Origin: JBAWVR01 sp964583845
Lineage (GTDB): Bacteria > Patescibacteriota > Minisyncoccia > Phycocordibacterales > GWA1-40-21
Length of the DNA: 39,389 bases
Direction of reading: 5' to 3'
NCBI GenBank assembly: GCA_964583845.1
Contig: CAZOXG010000003.1
Span: 1-39,389, forward strand
The position numbers were made by a program, and so were the translations under genes. Under the pieces are notes generated by a model. It was not told the DNA's origin. It saw only the letters and a program-made list of their open reading frames with translations, and did no database searches. Each line of letters starts with the position of its first letter. The first letter of the stretch is position 1. This document shows, piece after piece, positions 39,256-39,389 of the stretch.

Positions 39256-39389
39256 ATGAAAAAGATTTTTCTAACCAGTTTGTTTGCTGCATTTTCTCTC
39301 TTTTCCTGGGGATTTCAGGCTGAGGCTGCGGCACTGAATTGGAACAATGGCGCCTCTAATATGCAGTGGGATACTACTAGTGCTAATTG
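39256..39389 (+). CDS. Secreted protein, truncated by the window end
   Basis: Only the first 44 residues are visible. A signal peptide MKKIFLTSLFAAFSLFSW with cleavage near AEA-A is followed by LNWNNGASNMQWDTTSANW. The spaced Trp/Asn pattern resembles the start of beta-strand-repeat surface proteins, but the fragment is too short for a family call. Confidence 0.7.
   Translation, partial: MKKIFLTSLFAAFSLFSWGFQAEAAALNWNNGASNMQWDTTSAN

Overview
The window looks like a chromosome segment of a Candidate Phyla Radiation (Patescibacteria) bacterium, probably a parcubacterial lineage. The evidence is AT-rich DNA, a ribosomal protein cluster with no L30 gene between S5 and L15, a long-insert nucleoside diphosphate kinase, many short orphan genes, and interspersed hairpin repeats of the type that translates as VIPAQAGIQ. 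TGA is an ordinary stop codon (for example at the ABC transporter and IS200 gene ends), which argues against Gracilibacteria and Absconditabacteria. No tRNA, rRNA or CRISPR array was seen.

Region 1 (1-9.3 kb): a membrane HtrA-type protease, a UMPH-1 type 5'-nucleotidase, an ABC exporter coupled to a GNAT acetyltransferase, and a GHKL ATPase. It ends in a head-to-head pair: a Trm9/ALKBH8-like methyltransferase and Elp3. In eukaryotes these two enzymes act in sequence on tRNA wobble uridine, so the pair may be a bacterial mcm5U34 module. A 3' remnant of a second Trm9-like gene lies at 3366-3490, and a palindromic repeat is inserted in frame in the intact copy.

Region 2 (9.3-15.5 kb): accessory DNA. 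It has short orphan genes with strong Shine-Dalgarno sites, an IS with 66-bp perfect inverted repeats and a frameshifted DDE transposase, a coiled-coil protein, and a promoter-to-terminator unit of about 215 nt at 12543-12757 that looks like a structured non-coding RNA.

Region 3 (15.5-30.2 kb): rpsS-rplV-rpsC-rplP-rpmC-rpsQ-rplN-rplX-rplE, then a 5-kb insertion, then rpsN-rpsH-rplF-rplR-rpsE-rplO, then secY, an adenylate kinase and map. The insertion carries an alpha/beta hydrolase, a 52-residue gene and a large secreted beta-helix protein. That last gene has nine consecutive G's in its promoter spacer and composite hairpin repeats on both sides. The rpsN-rplO block is bracketed by two inverted 73-nt structured elements. 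Genes upstream of rpsS and downstream of map in the usual order (rpsJ to rplB, infA, rpmJ, rpsM and so on) are not here.

Region 4 (30.2-39.4 kb): a giant repeat-containing cytoplasmic protein and a small helical protein follow map in the same transcription unit. Then come a VirD4/TraG-like ATPase overlapping ndk, an IS200-type element, and the start of another secreted protein cut by the window end.

Two expression styles coexist. At least seven housekeeping genes have an (extended) -10 box 6-9 nt before the ATG, which implies leaderless mRNAs, and ribosomal protein genes have A-rich leaders without Shine-Dalgarno sites. Most of the short orphan genes instead have leaders with AGGAGG or GAGGTG sites.
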